From RGIG7179 sp051893555 (lineage in GTDB: Bacteria; Bacillota; Clostridia; Peptostreptococcales; Anaerovoracaceae), in assembly GCA_051893555.1 (NCBI GenBank), contig JBJFHL010000007.1, positions 62,001 through 126,000 of the forward strand: a stretch of 64,000 nt of DNA, written 5' to 3'. A model generated the notes under the pieces. That model ran no database searches, was not told the origin of the DNA, and saw only the letters and a program-made list of their open reading frames with translations. Made by a program: the position numbers and the translations under genes. Below are positions 33,192 to 42,430 of the stretch, in pieces (within the stretch, counting starts at the first letter, position 1; each line of letters begins with the position of its first letter).

Positions 33192-34583
33192 TTATTTTCC
33201 GGCCAGATATGCATCAATGCTGGCTGCAGCTTTCTTTCCCGCACCCATGGCCTTGATTACAGTAGCAGCGCCTGTTACTGCATCGCCGCCGGCAAAGATG
33301 CCTTCACGGTTGGTAGCAGCCGCATCGTCTGTGCCGATTCCGCCCTTCTTATTGGCTTCCAGCTTCTCCGTGGTATCCAGAATCAGGGTGTTCAGCTTGG
33401 TACCGATGGACATGATGACCATGTCTACAGGAATTACATGGTTAGAGCCTTCCACAACGACCGGTTTTCTTCTTCCGGATGCATCTGGTTCTCCCAGTTC
33501 CATGCTGACGCATTCAATGCCGGTTACCACGCCGTTTTCATCGCCCTTGATCTCTACCGGGTTGGTCAGCAGCTTGAAGACGATACCTTCTTCCATGGCA
33601 TGATGCACTTCTTCTGCTCTTGCAGGCAGTTCGTCCATGCTGCGGCGGTAGATGATATATACTTCGCTGGCGCCCATACGCTTTGCACAGCGTGCTGCGT
33701 CCATAGCGACATTTCCGCCGCCTACGATGGCAATCTTATCTGCATGCATGATCGGAGTATCATATTCATCCAGGTATGCCTTCATCAGGTTGATACGGGT
33801 CAGGTATTCATTGGCGGAGCATACGCCGATCAGGTTTTCACCCGGAATATTCATGAAAGAAGGAAGTCCTGCACCGGTTCCGATGAATACGGATTCAAAT
33901 CCTTCTTCTTTCATCAGTTCATCTACAGTGAATGCACGGCCTACCACAGCGTTGGTCACAAATTTTACGCCCTTGGCTTCCAGCTTGGCGACTTCTTTTG
34001 CTACGATTTCCTTCGGCAGACGGAACTGCGGAATACCATATACCAGCACGCCGCCGGTCTTATGGAGTGCTTCATATACCGTTACATCGTATCCTTTGTT
34101 GATCAGGTCGCCTGCGCATGCCAGACCTGCAGGACCTGCACCGATGACAGCAACCTTATGTCCGTTGGACTGGGCCGGCTCGATTTCCACATCGCCGAAG
34201 TTTGCTGCATGCCAGTCTGCTACGAAACGTTCCAGGCGGCCGATGCCGACTGCCTCACCCTTGATAGCGTGAACGCACTTGCCTTCGCACTGGTTTTCCT
34301 GCGGGCAAACACGACCGCAGATGGCAGGCAGGGAACTGGTTTCACTGATAATCTGATACGCCGCTTCGAAGTCTCCTTCTGCCACTTTGGCGATAAAATC
34401 AGGAATCTTGACCATAACCGGACAGCCGGTCATGCAAGGCCGCTTGCGGCACTTCAGACACCGCATAGCTTCTCGGATGGCCATTTCCTCCGTGTAGCCT
34501 GTGCACACTTCGAGGAAGTTTTTATTTCTCACGTCAGGAGCCTGTTCCGGCATCGGGTTCTTTTCTCTTACTAAATTAATCAT
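33192..34583 (-). CDS. NfnB/GltA-like NADPH-dependent flavoprotein subunit
   Basis: 463 residues from the ATG at 34583, which follows AGGAGG. N-terminal cysteines (CLKCRKRPCMTGCP and ICGRVCPQENQCEGKC) bind two 4Fe-4S clusters; then an FAD site GAGPAGLACAGDL and an NADPH site GGGNVAMDAARCAKRMG. The family includes the small subunit of glutamate synthase and NfnB of the electron-bifurcating NADH-dependent ferredoxin:NADP oxidoreductase. It overlaps the NfnA-like gene by eight bases, and there is no glutamate synthase large subunit nearby, which favours the Nfn role. This remains inference. Confidence 0.85.
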   Translation of the reverse strand: MINLVREKNPMPEQAPDVRNKNFLEVCTGYTEEMAIREAMRCLKCRKRPCMTGCPVMVKIPDFIAKVAEGDFEAAYQIISETSSLPAICGRVCPQENQCEGKCVHAIKGEAVGIGRLERFVADWHAANFGDVEIEPAQSNGHKVAVIGAGPAGLACAGDLINKGYDVTVYEALHKTGGVLVYGIPQFRLPKEIVAKEVAKLEAKGVKFVTNAVVGRAFTVDELMKEEGFESVFIGTGAGLPSFMNIPGENLIGVCSANEYLTRINLMKAYLDEYDTPIMHADKIAIVGGGNVAMDAARCAKRMGASEVYIIYRRSMDELPARAEEVHHAMEEGIVFKLLTNPVEIKGDENGVVTGIECVSMELGEPDASGRRKPVVVEGSNHVIPVDMVIMSIGTKLNTLILDTTEKLEANKKGGIGTDDAAATNREGIFAGGDAVTGAATVIKAMGAGKKAAASIDAYLAGK

Positions 34584-35430
34584 TGTAACGAACACCTCCT
34601 GTCAGTCTGCATACATGTGCTCTGTCGTGGGCTTCCTGATCCTTATAGTAGTTGCTTCTCTTGATCAGGTCGTCCCAGTCAACCAGGCTTCCGTCAAATT
34701 CAGGACCATCGACGCATACGAACTTGTCTTCTCCGCCGATTTTGCACCGACAGCCGCCGCACATTCCTGTACCGTCGATCATGTATGCGGTCAGGGAAGC
34801 GATGGAATGAATGTTGTATTTTTCGGCAATCTGGCAAACCAGCTTCATCATGATCGGAGGACCTACCGCCACGATCTCATCGTATTCGTTTCCTTCCTGA
34901 ATCAGCTGTTCCAGCTTCTGGGTGGTAAACATCTTTTCTCCGTAGGAACCGTCATCGGTTACCACGTACAGACGGTCCACGCCGGCACGGAATTCATCTT
35001 CCAGAATGACCAGTTCTTTATTCTTAAAGCCTTCGATCATATCCACTTCCACACCGGCTTTCTTCATGCCGGTTGCCAGAGGATATGCCAGGGCATTTCC
35101 GGTACCGCCGCCAACGACGCAAACCTTCTTCAGACCTTCCATGTGGGTCGGTCTTCCCAGAGGGCCTACGATGTCTGCGAAGCAGTCTCCCTCTTCCAGC
35201 TGATCCATCAGCATGGTGGTTCTGCCTACTGCAGCATAGATCAGATCAATGGTACCGTCTTTTTCATCATGACCAGCCATGGTGAGAGGGATTCTCTCAC
35301 CATATTCATCGGTACGAAGGATGATGAACTGACCCGGCTTCGCGTGTTTCGCAACCAGCGGTGCGTAGACTTTCAGCCATACCATGTTGTCATTGAGTCT
35401 TCTTTTATAAGTTACTTCAAACATTTTCAT
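34576..35430 (-). CDS. NfnA-like FAD/NAD-binding subunit (sulfide/dihydroorotate dehydrogenase-like)
   Basis: 284 residues. A ferredoxin-reductase-type FAD domain (GQFIILRTDEYGERIPLT) precedes an NAD-binding domain (VCVVGGGTGNALAYPLA), and the C-terminal GMCGGCRCKIGG...FVCVDGPEF binds a 2Fe-2S cluster. In NfnAB this subunit bifurcates electrons between NADH, ferredoxin and NADP. GGAGG lies 10 bases before ATG. It follows the PFOR gene by 19 bases and overlaps the NfnB-like gene, so ferredoxin made by PFOR can be used directly. Confidence 0.87.
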   Translation of the reverse strand: MKMFEVTYKRRLNDNMVWLKVYAPLVAKHAKPGQFIILRTDEYGERIPLTMAGHDEKDGTIDLIYAAVGRTTMLMDQLEEGDCFADIVGPLGRPTHMEGLKKVCVVGGGTGNALAYPLATGMKKAGVEVDMIEGFKNKELVILEDEFRAGVDRLYVVTDDGSYGEKMFTTQKLEQLIQEGNEYDEIVAVGPPIMMKLVCQIAEKYNIHSIASLTAYMIDGTGMCGGCRCKIGGEDKFVCVDGPEFDGSLVDWDDLIKRSNYYKDQEAHDRAHVCRLTGGVRYND

Positions 35431-35449
35431 AAGTCTTCATCCTCCTTTC

Positions 35450-38400
35450 CTAATTATCCAGGCTCTTCTTACGGTTCATCAGAGTAGCATATCTTTCATT
35501 TGCCATTTCTTCCGCCTTTTCGAAGAGTTCTTCCGCTCTTTCAGGGAACTTCAGCTGCAGGGAATTGTAACGAACTTCACCCATGATGAAGTCTCTGTAG
35601 CTTTCGGTCGGAGCCGCACTGTCAATGGACAGCGGATTCTTGCCTTCTGCAGCCAGAGCAGGGTTGTATCTCAGCAGGTTCCAGTAACCGGAACGAACTG
35701 CGTTCTTCATTTCCAGCATTGCCTTGTTCATGCCGGCCTTCACGCCGTGATTGATACAAGGAGCATATGCGATAATCAGGGAAGGACCATCATAAGCTTC
35801 TGCCTCGCGGATGGCTTTCAGGGTCTGTTCCGGGTTTGCACCCATCGCAATCTGTGCTACATATACATAGCCGTAAGCCATGGCGATCTGTGCCAGATCC
35901 TTTTTCTTTACAGCCTTACCGGAAGCTGCAAATTTGGCAACTGCGCCGATCGGCGTGGACTTGGAGGACTGTCCGCCGGTGTTGGAGTAAACTTCGGTAT
36001 CAAATACCATCACGTTTACGTTCTCGCCGGATGCCAGAACGTGGTCCAGACCGCCGTAACCGATATCGTAAGCCCAGCCGTCACCGCCGAAGATCCACAT
36101 GGACGGTTTGATCAGCATATCCTTATTGGCGACAACGTAAGCGGCATCCTCATTGGAAGCTGCCAGTTCTTCACACTTGGCCAGAAGGATCTCGCCGGTC
36201 TTTTCGGCATGTTCTGCATCATTCATGGTAGCCAGCCATGCTCTTGCAGGAACACCAACCACGTCAACCAGACGTTCTACGGCAGACTTCATTTCGTTTC
36301 TTCTGGCATTTACGGAGATCGCCATGCCGAGACCGAATTCAGCATTGTCTTCGAACAGGGAGTTCGCCCATGCAGGACCTCTGCCTTCCTTGTTTACGGT
36401 GTATGGTGTCGCCGGTGCGGAGCAGCCCCAGATGGAGGAGCAGCCGGTGGCATTGGCAATGTACATTCTGTCACCAAAGAGCTGGGTGATCAGTTTGGCG
36501 TAAGGAGATTCGCCGCAGCCCGGGCATGCGCCGGAGAATTCCATCAGCGGCTGTCTGAACTGGGATCCCTTTACGGTATCTGCCTTGAACGGTGTTTCCT
36601 TTTCGTCGATATGGTCAAACAGGTAAGTAAATCTTTCCTGCTGTGCATTTACATATTCGTCTTCTGCCGGAATCATTTCCAGCGCCTTATTTCTGGCCGG
36701 GCAGACTTGTGCGCAGGAACCGCAGCCAGTACAGTCCAGAGCAGAGATTGCCAGGGTAAACTTCTTGTCCTTCGCACCCTTCATGGTCAGAGTTCCGGTC
36801 ACATCGCCGGCTTCTACTTCCTCATCGGTCAGAACAAACGGACGGATAACGCCATGCGGACATACATAGGAACACCAGTTACACTGCATGCAGTTCTTCA
36901 TGTTCCACTTCGGTACATCTGCAGCGATGCCGCGCTTTTCATAAGCGGCAGTACCAGCCGGAATCATGCCGTTTGCAGTATCCAGGAAGGTGGAAACAGG
37001 AACCGCGTCACCGGTCAGGGTGTTGGTCGGAACCAGAACCTTGTTCAGGTATTCGGTCTGCTGTGCATTGCGGCCAACCAGCTGCTTCGCTTCTTCGGTT
37101 TCTTCTGCTGTCTTCCAGCTTTCCGGAATTTCTACCTTATGGATATTGTTTACGCCTGCGTCTACAGCAGCCTGGTTCATCTTTACGATGTTTTCACCCT
37201 TCTTGCCGTAGGTCTTCTGGATGGCATCCTTCATGTAGCCTACTGCATCATCGATCGGAATGATATCAGCCAGCTTGAAGAATGCTGCCTGCAGTACGGT
37301 ATTGGTTCTTCTTGCACCCAGACCGATTTCCTTGGCGATGGATACGGCGTCGCAGGTATAGAACTGTACGTTGTTATTGGCGATATATCTCTTCACTTTT
37401 GCAGGCAGGTGGTGATCCAGCTCTTCATCATTCCATACGCAGTTCAGCAGGAAGAATCCGCCCGGTTTCACATCCTGTACCATTTCATATCTGTACAGAT
37501 ATGCAGAGTTATGGCATGCAACGAAGTCGGCCTGCTTTACATAGTAGGTGGACTTGATCGGCTCATCACCGAAACGCAGGTGGGAGATGGTCACGCCGCC
37601 GGATTTCTTGGAGTCATACTGGAAGTATGCCTGTACCTTTTTCTCCGTATGGTCACCGATAATCTTTACGGAGTTCTTATTGGCACCAACGGTTCCGTCA
37701 GCACCCAGACCCCAGAATTTGCAGGCCTTGGTTCCCTTCGGAGCCACATCCGGATTTTCGGTTACCGGCAGAGACAGTCCTGTCACATCGTCTGTGATGG
37801 AAATGGTGAATTCCTTCTTCGGAGATTCGCTCCACAGGTTTTCGTAAACAGCCAGAATATCTCCAGGCTGGGTATCCTTGGAACCCAGACCGTAACGTCC
37901 GCCGCACACGAAACAGTTTTCAAACTCAGTGCCTCTCAGTGCTGCAACGATGTCCAGGAACAGAGGTTCTCCCATGCCGCCCGGCTCTTTGGTTCTGTCC
38001 AGAACTGCGATCTTCTTCACAGTCTTCGGCATGACATTCAACAGATACTTCTGAGAGAACGGACGGTACAAATGCACCTCAATGATACCGACTTTCTTTC
38101 CTCTGCCATTCAGGTAGTCGATCAGTTCTTCTGCCGCATCGCAGACGGAGCCCATCGCTACGATGATTTCTTCTGCATCCGGTGCGCCATAATAGTTAAA
38201 CGGCTTATAGTCTGTGCCGATCTTGGCATTGACTTTTTCCATATATTCATTGACGATATCCGCAGTTTCCAGATAAGCCGGGTTGCAGGCTTCTCTGTGC
38301 TGGAAGAAGGTTTCCGGCTGCTCCGCGGAACCTCTGCTGTGCGGATTCATCGGGTGCAGCGCATTCTGCTTGAAGCGCTTTACGGCATCCCAGTCCACCA

Positions 38401-38986
38401 TTTCCTTCAGGTCTTCATAATCCCACATTTCGATCTTCTGATTCTCGTGAGATGTTCTGAAACCGTCGAAGAAATGAAGCATCGGCAGTTTGCCGGCGAT
38501 GGTAGCCAAATGCGCAACCGCAGCCAGGTCCATAACCTGCTGTACGCTGTTGGAACACAGCATGGCAAAACCGGTCTGACGGCATCCCATCACGTCGGAG
38601 TGGTCGCCAAAGATGGACAGAGCATGCGTTGCCAATGCTCTTGCTGCCACGTGGAATACGGTCGGTGTCTGTTCTCCGGCCAGCTTATACATGTTCGGAA
38701 TCATCAGAAGCAGACCCTGGGAAGCGGTAAAGGTGGAGGTGTAGGAACCTGCGGTAATGGCACCGTGTACTGCACCTGCAGCACCGCCTTCGGACTGCAT
38801 TTCTACAATTTTAACTTTTTCTCCAAAGATATTGGTTCTGTCCTGGGAAACCCATTCGTCCATGCTCTCTGCCATCGGGGAAGATGGTGTAATCGGGTAA
38901 ATCGCTGCAACCTCAGAGAAGGCATAAGCTACATGAGCGGCCGCGGTGTTTCCATCCATAGTCTTTAATTTTCTCACCTGAATCAC
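35450..38986 (-). CDS. nifJ: Pyruvate:ferredoxin (flavodoxin) oxidoreductase
   Basis: 1178 residues in one chain, the homodimeric PFOR form. It oxidises pyruvate to acetyl-CoA and CO2 and reduces ferredoxin. Visible parts in order: N-terminal pyruvate-binding domain (YPITPSSPMAE), a two-cluster ferredoxin domain with C-x2-C-x2-C-x3-C motifs near residues 698 and 750, a CPGCGES motif for the proximal cluster, and the TPP-binding GDGWAYDIGYGG...NTGGQ. It overlaps the RnfB-like gene by four bases. The 1073-codon open frame on the other strand is a shadow. Confidence 0.95.
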   Translation of the reverse strand: MIQVRKLKTMDGNTAAAHVAYAFSEVAAIYPITPSSPMAESMDEWVSQDRTNIFGEKVKIVEMQSEGGAAGAVHGAITAGSYTSTFTASQGLLLMIPNMYKLAGEQTPTVFHVAARALATHALSIFGDHSDVMGCRQTGFAMLCSNSVQQVMDLAAVAHLATIAGKLPMLHFFDGFRTSHENQKIEMWDYEDLKEMVDWDAVKRFKQNALHPMNPHSRGSAEQPETFFQHREACNPAYLETADIVNEYMEKVNAKIGTDYKPFNYYGAPDAEEIIVAMGSVCDAAEELIDYLNGRGKKVGIIEVHLYRPFSQKYLLNVMPKTVKKIAVLDRTKEPGGMGEPLFLDIVAALRGTEFENCFVCGGRYGLGSKDTQPGDILAVYENLWSESPKKEFTISITDDVTGLSLPVTENPDVAPKGTKACKFWGLGADGTVGANKNSVKIIGDHTEKKVQAYFQYDSKKSGGVTISHLRFGDEPIKSTYYVKQADFVACHNSAYLYRYEMVQDVKPGGFFLLNCVWNDEELDHHLPAKVKRYIANNNVQFYTCDAVSIAKEIGLGARRTNTVLQAAFFKLADIIPIDDAVGYMKDAIQKTYGKKGENIVKMNQAAVDAGVNNIHKVEIPESWKTAEETEEAKQLVGRNAQQTEYLNKVLVPTNTLTGDAVPVSTFLDTANGMIPAGTAAYEKRGIAADVPKWNMKNCMQCNWCSYVCPHGVIRPFVLTDEEVEAGDVTGTLTMKGAKDKKFTLAISALDCTGCGSCAQVCPARNKALEMIPAEDEYVNAQQERFTYLFDHIDEKETPFKADTVKGSQFRQPLMEFSGACPGCGESPYAKLITQLFGDRMYIANATGCSSIWGCSAPATPYTVNKEGRGPAWANSLFEDNAEFGLGMAISVNARRNEMKSAVERLVDVVGVPARAWLATMNDAEHAEKTGEILLAKCEELAASNEDAAYVVANKDMLIKPSMWIFGGDGWAYDIGYGGLDHVLASGENVNVMVFDTEVYSNTGGQSSKSTPIGAVAKFAASGKAVKKKDLAQIAMAYGYVYVAQIAMGANPEQTLKAIREAEAYDGPSLIIAYAPCINHGVKAGMNKAMLEMKNAVRSGYWNLLRYNPALAAEGKNPLSIDSAAPTESYRDFIMGEVRYNSLQLKFPERAEELFEKAEEMANERYATLMNRKKSLDN

Positions 38987-40275
38987 TCTCCTTCCTGAAG
39001 TCCAAGGGCTTCTCTCTGTAAGAAGATGTATTCAGGAACTACCTGTTCCTTAATAACACCTCTTGCGCACATATACTGACAAACCTTGCAGTCTTCACAG
39101 ATTTCCGGATCGATGACCGCATGCTTGCCTTCTGCGTAGATGGCGCCGTTCGGGCAGTTGGCTTTGCAGTCTCCGCAGGCGATACAGCCGGAGTCGCAGA
39201 CTGCTGCTTTATCTTCGTAATCATCTTCAGAAGCGCATGGCACCATCTTGATTCCCTTATATGGAACCATCACGATCAGCTTCTTCGGACATGCATATGT
39301 ACAATCCTTACATCCGACGCATTTGTCCGGGTCTACCTTGGCAGTTCCGTTTACAATGGTCAGAGCACCGTAACGGCATACTGCGGTACAGGTACCCTGT
39401 CCCAGGCAGCCGGTGGTGCACAGGCCGTAGTCCTTCGGATTCAGTTTGGCAGCTTCTGTGCAGGTCTGGATTCCCATTTCCTTATATTTCTCGGAAGCAC
39501 GGTTTCCGCCGCTGCATCTAACGAAAGCTACCTTGTCTTTCAGTACGGTCAGATCATGCATGGTGTCAACGATGATCTTCTTTCTGCACTTTACAGTACA
39601 GGCTACACAGCCGACACATTTGTCATAGTCGATCACTGCGTGATTATCGATAATGGAAACAGCGCCCTCCGGACATGCACGTTCGCATTCTCCGCAGGCG
39701 ATACATCCGAAACCGCAGGTCTTTCTTACAACTTCATCGTCCTCTTCGGTGGAAGAACATGGAATGAAGTTGGTTGCGTCAGCCGGAACCATTCTGATGA
39801 TATATTGCGGACAGACTGCTGCATTGGCGCAGGCACCGCATCCTGTACATTTTTCTCTGTCGATGACAACCTTACCGAATTCCAGCTTCATCGCACCAAA
39901 TTTACATACGTCCATGCAGGAACCAACGCCTACACAGCCGCTCTTACACTCGCCCCTTACGAAGCCTGTCTCAACGGCTTCTCTGCAGGACCCTGCGCCA
40001 GCGAATCTGGCTTTTCCGGCAGCACTGCCGCTGCACGCAATAAAGGCGATCTCATCCTTCGCAGGAACGGATTCCACGCCCAGTACTGCCGCAATTTCGT
40101 CCACTGTTTCCTGTTTCACAGCCGGACACATAGCAGCATCTTTCGCAGATGCGATGGCTTCTGCACATTCCGCACAGGTTGCTTTGCCACAACCGCCGAA
40201 ACCGCCGCAATCCACGCCTGGCAGAAGTGACAGAATCTTCTTGATGACTTCTGCTGCGTCGTGATTTGTACTCAT
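38983..40275 (-). CDS. Soluble RnfB-like polyferredoxin with internal duplication
   Basis: 430 residues from the ATG at 40273-40275, preceded by GGAGGAG. Residues 1-50 match the RnfB Fe-S domain (LPGVDCGGFGGCG...CAECAEA...CPAVK) but lack the usual N-terminal membrane anchor. Then a unit of about 157 residues occurs twice (77-233 and 250-405): each has a CSG start, a GC-x-G-x-G-x-C-x3-C run, two C-x2-C-x2-C-x3-C ferredoxin motifs (Cys143/220 and Cys319/393 groups) and a GCIACG(E/D)C group (191-201; 364-374). About ten clusters' worth of cysteines are present. It heads the operon with PFOR and NfnAB-like genes and is probably a cytoplasmic electron relay. The exact function is unknown. Confidence 0.8.
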   Translation of the reverse strand: MSTNHDAAEVIKKILSLLPGVDCGGFGGCGKATCAECAEAIASAKDAAMCPAVKQETVDEIAAVLGVESVPAKDEIAFIACSGSAAGKARFAGAGSCREAVETGFVRGECKSGCVGVGSCMDVCKFGAMKLEFGKVVIDREKCTGCGACANAAVCPQYIIRMVPADATNFIPCSSTEEDDEVVRKTCGFGCIACGECERACPEGAVSIIDNHAVIDYDKCVGCVACTVKCRKKIIVDTMHDLTVLKDKVAFVRCSGGNRASEKYKEMGIQTCTEAAKLNPKDYGLCTTGCLGQGTCTAVCRYGALTIVNGTAKVDPDKCVGCKDCTYACPKKLIVMVPYKGIKMVPCASEDDYEDKAAVCDSGCIACGDCKANCPNGAIYAEGKHAVIDPEICEDCKVCQYMCARGVIKEQVVPEYIFLQREALGLQEGE

Positions 40276-40343
40276 TGAAAAACTCCTCCTTTGCCAAAAC
40301 TCTTTGCTATCAGAGCTGTGTTTTGTATACATCTTCATTGTTC

Positions 40344-40372
40344 ATCTTACCCCTTAGATATAAAAAAGTCAA
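40344..40372 (-). promoter_or_regulatory. Promoter of the RnfB-like/PFOR/Nfn operon
   Basis: Minus strand: TTGACT (40367-40372), a 17-base spacer, TAAGAT (40344-40349), about 70 bases upstream of the first start codon. Confidence 0.75.
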
Positions 40373-40649
40373 GCGAGTGTGCTACTTTTTTCACAAAGTT
40401 TCGCGTTTTTTTTCCAGTACATTCTATATCGGAAAAACCATTGAAATTTGAACAAAAGCAACACCGCGAATCTACCTCTTTTTTTGCTCCTGTGTACTGT
40501 CTTGAACCATCGATTTCTGCCTCTGCAAAAGGGATGTTATGCATAACCATTCATCATTTTTCGGAATGAAATCTGTATAATCCACAGAGCTTCTTTTACA
40601 TTATGCTTTTGAATTAATAATATAAACATTTTTCTTTTCAGTACTTTTC
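40373..40649. other. AT-rich divergent intergenic region
   Basis: Between the two divergent promoters I see poly-T and poly-A tracts but no convincing gene, repeat or operator. Confidence 0.5.
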
Positions 40650-40678
40650 TTTACACGAATCGGCCAGTTTGCTATAAT
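40650..40678 (+). promoter_or_regulatory. Promoter of the C39-like gene
   Basis: TTTACA (40650-40655), a 17-base spacer, TATAAT (40673-40678), 64 bases before the start codon. Confidence 0.75.
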
Positions 40679-40742
40679 CCAGTTATGACCCGATTGATTT
40701 TGCTAATACGAAATAAAACCAAATTAACAGGAGTGCTTTCAA

Positions 40743-42299
40743 ATGAAAAACAATAATTTCGCCGGCCATGTATGCACCACCGGCAATCATATCAAACAGG
40801 CCTCTGCCGACGCATTCTCTTCCGGACAGATGTCCGGGCTGATCCTGACGGAAACTTCAGACAGTGCGGTTCTCAGAATGGAATCGCCAGGTGAGGCTTT
40901 TTATCTTTCGCAGATCTTTGAAACAGAAAAGCCGTTTAATGATCTCGTCGCTTCATGGAATACGGAAACGCCCGAGGGTTCCTATGCAGAGATTTTCGCG
41001 CGGGTTTATCTGCCGGAATACGATGGCTGGACAGATCCAAGCGGCATCTCATGCGACGGATGGAGCGACTGGATCTCCTGGGGCAAATGGAGCCCATACA
41101 TCGCCCGCAGCTGCCCGCATCAGCAGGATTCTCATCCGAGAAAAGACAGCGAAGAAAAAGACGGCTGGGTCTATGCCAACTCCCGTTACTGTGGCGGAGA
41201 CAGTTCTCTGAATGTCCGTGGCAGCCTGACTGCGTCCGCTTTTCAGCTGAAGGCTGTTCTTCACGCAGATGAAGATTGTAAAGTGCTTCCTTCTCTGCGG
41301 CTTCTGGCTGCCACATGGAAAAACACAAATGACCCGGCCTGGCAGTCTGACTGCTCTTATCCGGAAGAACCGGTGGAGCCTGCGGCTTCTGTTCTTCTTG
41401 ACACACCGGCACTTTCCCAGATGGTCCGCGATCCCGATTACGGGAATGTCATCTGCTCTGCTACAAGCATAACCATGCTGATGAACGGGCAGGGCGCAGA
41501 TTTGCTTCCAGAGGATGTGGCGCTGGTCAACTTTGATTACGCCTTCGGCGGCAACGGGAACTGGAGCTTCACCTGTGCGGCAGCAGGTGCTTACGGCTAT
41601 GAAAGCTATGTTTCCTACTCCAGCTTTGAAGCAGTCCGTCAGGAACTGACGAAGGGTTATGCCGTCGGCTTTTCCGTAAAATACAGCAGTAAGCCGGAGG
41701 ATGATCAGCCTTACCTGATCAATGCGCCTGGACACACCAACGGGCACCTTATCACCATCGTGGGCTATTATTTCAATGAGGAACTGGGCGAATATGTTTA
41801 TTATTCCAATGATCCCGGTACGGACAGCGATGCCGATACAGCCCACAGGGAATATCGCCAGTCCCAGCTGGATAAATGCTGGTATCGCCGGGCTGCTTAT
41901 TTCGTGCATAAGAAGCACGAAGGTGCGGGAAATTCTGTGCGCAGCTACCGGCCGGCCAGGCTTCTTCCTGTAAAAGACCGCCCTGGCCTCTGGGCACTCA
42001 CTGCAGAAAATGGCAGCGTCACTCTTCCGAAAGATTTCCTGGAGGGACGACGGGAAGCATTCGGTGCCCACGGCACAATCTGCTACTATGCCGAAGAGGA
42101 TCTGGCAGACATTCCTGACACCTGCCGCCGCGTTACCGGCAACCATGTATTCCGCTATGACGGCATCTCCATCACAGAAGACGGCAGTCTTACTTTCGCG
42201 GAGAATGCCATGGATCAGCTTCTTGATGCAGGAAAATCCGTCAGACTGCTGGTTGTGTTCAACAGCGGTATCATGTATACTGCCGAAGTATCAAAATAA
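40743..42299 (+). CDS. C39-like papain-fold peptidase domain protein, no signal peptide
   Basis: 518 residues. The N-terminal 215 form a beta-rich region rich in Trp (repeated SW/GW motifs) of unknown type. Residues 220-375 look like a peptidase C39-like domain: Gln226 in TPALSQ (oxyanion), Cys238 in VICSATSITM (nucleophile), His335 in TNGHLITIVGYY and Asn356-Asp357 in YYSNDPGT. The last 140 residues have no recognised domain. Related proteins are often exported, but no signal peptide or anchor is present and AGGAG upstream fixes the start. Single-gene unit between its own promoter and a terminator. Substrate unknown. Confidence 0.65.
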   Translation: MKNNNFAGHVCTTGNHIKQASADAFSSGQMSGLILTETSDSAVLRMESPGEAFYLSQIFETEKPFNDLVASWNTETPEGSYAEIFARVYLPEYDGWTDPSGISCDGWSDWISWGKWSPYIARSCPHQQDSHPRKDSEEKDGWVYANSRYCGGDSSLNVRGSLTASAFQLKAVLHADEDCKVLPSLRLLAATWKNTNDPAWQSDCSYPEEPVEPAASVLLDTPALSQMVRDPDYGNVICSATSITMLMNGQGADLLPEDVALVNFDYAFGGNGNWSFTCAAAGAYGYESYVSYSSFEAVRQELTKGYAVGFSVKYSSKPEDDQPYLINAPGHTNGHLITIVGYYFNEELGEYVYYSNDPGTDSDADTAHREYRQSQLDKCWYRRAAYFVHKKHEGAGNSVRSYRPARLLPVKDRPGLWALTAENGSVTLPKDFLEGRREAFGAHGTICYYAEEDLADIPDTCRRVTGNHVFRYDGISITEDGSLTFAENAMDQLLDAGKSVRLLVVFNSGIMYTAEVSK

Positions 42300-42328
42300 T
42301 GTCTTAATGCATCATGCACCTTTTGATC

Positions 42329-42368
42329 AAAAAAAACAGTGCAGTGGATTACCGCTGCACTGTTTTTT
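42329..42368. terminator. Bidirectional terminator between the C39-like and MATE genes
   Basis: AACAGTGCAG pairs perfectly with CTGCACTGTT across a 9-10 base loop, with six or more A before and T after. It serves both convergent genes. Confidence 0.85.
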
Positions 42369-42430
42369 CTCGTTCCATTCTTTTTTCGTATACACTGCAT
42401 GGTCACTGTCATGTCTCTTGTCTTATGACC

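Noticed and set aside
35747..38968. A 1073-codon open frame on the plus strand opposite the PFOR gene
   Set aside because: It mirrors a highly biased coding strand, has no ribosome site, an implausible Cys/His-rich composition and no recognisable domain; PFOR on the minus strand is certain.
42330..42370. CRISPR-like or multi-copy repeat because of the perfect arms around a short spacer
   Set aside because: It is a single bidirectional terminator with flanking A- and T-runs between convergent genes. No spaced repeat array occurs anywhere in the window.
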